The notes under the pieces are model-generated. The model was not told the origin of the DNA, made no database searches, and saw only the letters and a program-made list of their open reading frames with translations. DNA of 9,425 bases from Burkholderiales bacterium (GTDB taxonomy: Bacteria > Pseudomonadota > Gammaproteobacteria > Burkholderiales > Burkholderiaceae_F). The position numbers and the translations under genes were made by a program. This document shows positions 7,175-9,425 of this stretch, piece by piece; position 1 is the stretch's first letter, and every line of letters begins with the position of its first letter. The stretch is taken from contig JAHEDN010000071.1 of NCBI GenBank assembly GCA_024641225.1, positions 1 to 9,425 of the forward strand. Direction: 5' to 3'.

Positions 7175-9425
7175 ATGAGTGGAATCTTGTCTGCGCTGTA
7201 CGGCCGGATGCCGGGCCGATGGATCTGGCTTCGCGCCATCGGCGGCCTGGCCGCGGCCGCCATGCTGGCCAGTTGCGGCGGCGGCGAGGCGCCGGGCGCC
7301 ACGACGCCGGCTCCCCCGGTGCCCAAGCTGTCGGTAACGCTGACCAGCAATACCGTGACCCGCGCTAGTCCGGTGACGGCGACCGCGGCCCTGGTCGATG
7401 CCGCTGGGAAGCCGATCGCCAACTCGCTGGTCCAGTTCACGACAACGTTTGCCGGTACAACGGCGGCCGTGCTTTCTCCGGCGTCGGGCAGCGGCATCAC
7501 CGATGCCGGCGGCAGATTCTCGGTGACGTTGATCGCTTCCAGCGACACCGCAGAGGGCGGAGGCACGATCACCGCGACCGCCGTCAACCTGACCGATGCG
7601 GCGCCAATGTCGACATCGTTCCAGGTTGTTGCATCGACGCCGCCGGTGACGGCGCCGGCAGTCACGCTGGCCCTGAACGACGCGACGACAGGAGCCGGCA
7701 GCAACACGGTCAGTCGTGACACGCCGCTCAAGGCAACCGCGACCCTGCTCGACGCCAACGGCCGCCCGCTCGCCAACTCGGTCATTCAGTTCACGCTGGC
7801 ATTCTCGGGCGGATCGCCGGTGGCGGTGCTGTCGCCATCTTCCGGCAGCGGCATCACCGACGCGACCGGCAAGTTCTCGGTCACGATGATCGCGGCCAAC
7901 GCGACGGCCGAGGGCAGCGGAACGATCACTGCGACGGCGGCGAACCTAACGGACGCACCTTCGGCGACGACCGCGTTCCAGGTCATTCCGACCGCGCCGC
8001 CCGCCGCGGCGCCTGCCGTCGCCGTCGCGCTGACCGACCCGGCCACGGGGGCGAGTCGCAACACCCTGACGTTGGCTTCGCCGTTGAATGCGACGGCGAC
8101 GCTGCTCGATGCCAGCAACCGGCCGGTGGCCAACTCGCTGATCCAGTTCTCGCTGACGACCGCAGGTGGAGGCAACCCGGTCGCGGTGTTCTCGCCGGCC
8201 TCGGGCACGGGCATCACCGATGCCAACGGCAAGTTCACGGTCTCGCTGCAGGCGGCCGGGCTGACGACGCAGGGCGCGGGGAACGTCAAGGCAACGGCCG
8301 TCAACGAACAGGACGCGCCGTCGGCGACCGCAGCGTTCCAGGTCGGTGCCACGAATATCACGCTCGGCAACGTCACGCTTGCGCCGGCAGAGATCGAGCC
8401 GCTGCAGACTTCGACGATTACCGTGCGGGTCTCCGGGGTGCCGGAATCGGTACCGGTCAGCGTCCGCTTTACCTCGTCCTGCGCGGCTAGCGACCTGGCG
8501 TCGCTGCCGGCGTCGGTGGTGACGGTCAACGGCGTGGCGACCGCGGTCTACACGGACAAGGGCTGCAGCGGTCGCGACGCGATCACAATCTCGTCGGACG
8601 GCGCAACGTCGATCCAGACCTCGATCAACATCCTGCAGGCGCCGCCGGTAGCGATCCAGTTTGTCAGCGCCACGCCTGATGTGATTTCGGTGGCTGGCGT
8701 CGGCGGGCAACCCTCGTCGGTGGTCATTTTCAAGGTGGTCAATGCCGCCCAGCAGGCGGTGGCTGGTCTGCCGGTGACCTTGAGTCTCTCGACGGCGGTG
8801 GGAGGAGTGACGCTTGATGGCCAAGCCGGCCCGATCACCAAGCAGACTGCGCAGGACGGCACCGCCCGCGTGACCGTGGTCGCAGGCACGCAGCCCGGCC
8901 CGGTTCGCGTACGCGCGACTGCCGCAGGAGGGCTGAGCGCCCTGTCAAGCCAATTGACGATTCAGACCGGACTGGCGACGCAGAACCGATTCAGCCTGTC
9001 GTTCGAGACTTTCAATATCGAAGGCTGGAACGTCGATGGCACGAGCACTTCGGTGACAATCCGCGCTGCCGATCGCATCGGCAACCCGGTTCCCGATGGC
9101 ACTACGGTGAATTTCCGTTCGTCGGGTGCCCTGATCGAACCCTCGTGCCAGACCAGCAATGGAGCGTGTTCGGTGAGCTTCCGCAGCCAGGCGAACCGTC
9201 CGGGCAGCGGACGTGTCGCAGTCTTGGCGTGGGCTGTCGGCGAGGAGACCTTCCTGGATGGGAACGGCAACAACGTGTACGACATAGGCGAATCCTTTGG
9301 TGATCTCGGGGATGCCTTTGTCGATGCCAACCTCGATGGCATTTACCAGCCAAACGAGGAGTTCATCGCCTTCAATCCAGCGGCAACGGCGTCGTGCGCA
9401 CCTAGCGTGTTTGCCGCTCCTGGCC
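7175..9425 (+). CDS. Outer-membrane-type lipoprotein with tandem bacterial Ig-like (Big_1-type) domains and EF-hand-like loops (3' end outside window)
   Basis: At least 750 residues are visible with no frame break. The N-terminus is a lipoprotein signal peptide with lipobox LASC (lipidated Cys34, codon 7274-7276). The residues after Cys are GGGE, with no Asp at +2, so export to the outer membrane is likely. A Pro/Thr linker leads to three homologous Ig-like repeats (about residues 53-162, 163-281 and 282-392) sharing ANS-(L/V)-(I/V)-QF, SGxGITDAxGxF and a closing FQV. Three more divergent Ig-like modules follow (about 393-488, 490-599 and 600 onward). Two of these carry Cys pairs (SSC...KGC and SCQTSNGAC) that could form disulfides. 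The sixth module contains two acidic EF-hand-like loops. Big_1 domains occur in intimin/invasin-type adhesins and in many secreted bacterial proteins. The gene lies 42 bases after pilQ, so it may be co-expressed with the pilus machine. An adhesive or structural surface role is an inference, and I do not recognise a named gene. Confidence 0.88.
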   Translation, partial: MSGILSALYGRMPGRWIWLRAIGGLAAAAMLASCGGGEAPGATTPAPPVPKLSVTLTSNTVTRASPVTATAALVDAAGKPIANSLVQFTTTFAGTTAAVLSPASGSGITDAGGRFSVTLIASSDTAEGGGTITATAVNLTDAAPMSTSFQVVASTPPVTAPAVTLALNDATTGAGSNTVSRDTPLKATATLLDANGRPLANSVIQFTLAFSGGSPVAVLSPSSGSGITDATGKFSVTMIAANATAEGSGTITATAANLTDAPSATTAFQVIPTAPPAAAPAVAVALTDPATGASRNTLTLASPLNATATLLDASNRPVANSLIQFSLTTAGGGNPVAVFSPASGTGITDANGKFTVSLQAAGLTTQGAGNVKATAVNEQDAPSATAAFQVGATNITLGNVTLAPAEIEPLQTSTITVRVSGVPESVPVSVRFTSSCAASDLASLPASVVTVNGVATAVYTDKGCSGRDAITISSDGATSIQTSINILQAPPVAIQFVSATPDVISVAGVGGQPSSVVIFKVVNAAQQAVAGLPVTLSLSTAVGGVTLDGQAGPITKQTAQDGTARVTVVAGTQPGPVRVRATAAGGLSALSSQLTIQTGLATQNRFSLSFETFNIEGWNVDGTSTSVTIRAADRIGNPVPDGTTVNFRSSGALIEPSCQTSNGACSVSFRSQANRPGSGRVAVLAWAVGEETFLDGNGNNVYDIGESFGDLGDAFVDANLDGIYQPNEEFIAFNPAATASCAPSVFAAPG
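7331..8349 (+). repeat. Three tandem Ig-like coding repeats, period about 357-360 bases
   Basis: The module is repeated at about 7331-7660, 7661-8017 and 8018-8349. Its internal landmark GGCATCACC recurs at 7493, 7850 and 8210, spacings of 357 and 360 bases. Copies 2 and 3 have a roughly 10-residue insertion near their start (NDATTGAGS and TDPATGASR) that copy 1 lacks. The copies are similar at both DNA and protein level but not identical, which fits older duplication rather than very recent expansion. Confidence 0.85.
9257..9358 (+). other. Pair of EF-hand-like acidic loops in the Ig-like lipoprotein
   Basis: Residues 695-706 read DGNGNNVYDIGE and residues 717-728 read DANLDGIYQPNE. Each is a 12-residue segment with D/N at positions 1, 3 and 5, a hydrophobic residue at 7, D or Q at 9, and Glu at 12. 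This is the spacing of a canonical EF-hand calcium loop. The two are linked by a short acidic stretch, SFGDLGDAFV. Calcium binding is inferred from the pattern, and flanking EF-hand helices are not evident. Confidence 0.55.

Noticed and set aside
7331..8349. Possible CRISPR or mobile-element repeats
   Set aside because: The repeat unit is about 357-360 bases, in frame and protein-coding as Ig-like domains. There are no short identical repeats with unique spacers, no terminal inverted repeats and no transposase.
7114..8529. Two long minus-strand frames (7114-7785 and 7786-8529) under the Ig-like gene
   Set aside because: They are the reverse complements of regular, Ala/Thr/Gly/Val-rich repeats, which keep antisense frames open. 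The plus strand has a lipoprotein signal, Ig-like repeats and an uninterrupted frame to the window edge.
1..9425. An entirely new defence or secretion system
   Set aside because: All genes but the last belong to well-known families (PBP1A and PilMNOPQ) in a standard order. Only the last, Ig-like lipoprotein gene leaves room for novelty, and the visible part shows no enzymatic motif.

Overview
The window is a GC-rich proteobacterial chromosome segment holding the core type IV pilus (T4P) assembly operon. The order is mrcA/ponA (partial, minus strand), then divergently pilM-pilN-pilO-pilP-pilQ, then a large surface-type lipoprotein gene that runs off the right edge. The divergent mrcA | pilMNOPQ layout is typical of beta- and gammaproteobacteria. 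The GC content, the two AMIN domains of PilQ and the Ig-like protein style fit a betaproteobacterium, possibly Rhodocyclales, but the taxon is an inference and no rRNA or other marker is present.

Layout. Bases 1-1585 (minus) encode the N-terminal 528 residues of the bifunctional peptidoglycan synthase PBP1A: signal anchor, GT51 glycosyltransferase, the inter-domain region, and the start of the transpeptidase domain including its SxxK serine. Bases 1586-2032 are a noncoding divergent region with a relatively AT-rich core, a candidate promoter and several short perfect palindromes. Bases 2033-7132 hold five tightly packed genes. pilM/pilN and pilP/pilQ overlap by 4 bases, and the other gaps are 28 and 4 bases. 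After 42 bases with no visible terminator, a lipoprotein gene (7175 to the end, 750 residues visible) encodes three homologous bacterial Ig-like (Big_1 type) repeats of about 110-120 residues, three more divergent Ig-like modules, and two EF-hand-like acidic loops.

How the genes work together. PilM (cytoplasmic, actin-like) binds the N-terminal tail of PilN. PilN and PilO are single-pass inner-membrane proteins that form the periplasmic alignment complex. The lipoprotein PilP links that complex to the PilQ secretin, through which the pilus exits. PBP1A makes peptidoglycan in the envelope that this machine must cross. The last gene sits where aroK-aroB commonly follow pilQ in related genomes. 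It is most simply read as an accessory outer-membrane lipoprotein or adhesin co-transcribed with the pilus operon, but its function is unknown.

Most notable points: a Tyr where PilM homologues have the phosphate-2 Asp; the Ig-like, putatively calcium-binding lipoprotein attached to the pil operon; a Gly/Ser/Thr-rich, locally AT-rich insert in PilQ; and a better-supported TTG start for pilM. I found no mobile element, CRISPR array, tRNA or rRNA.
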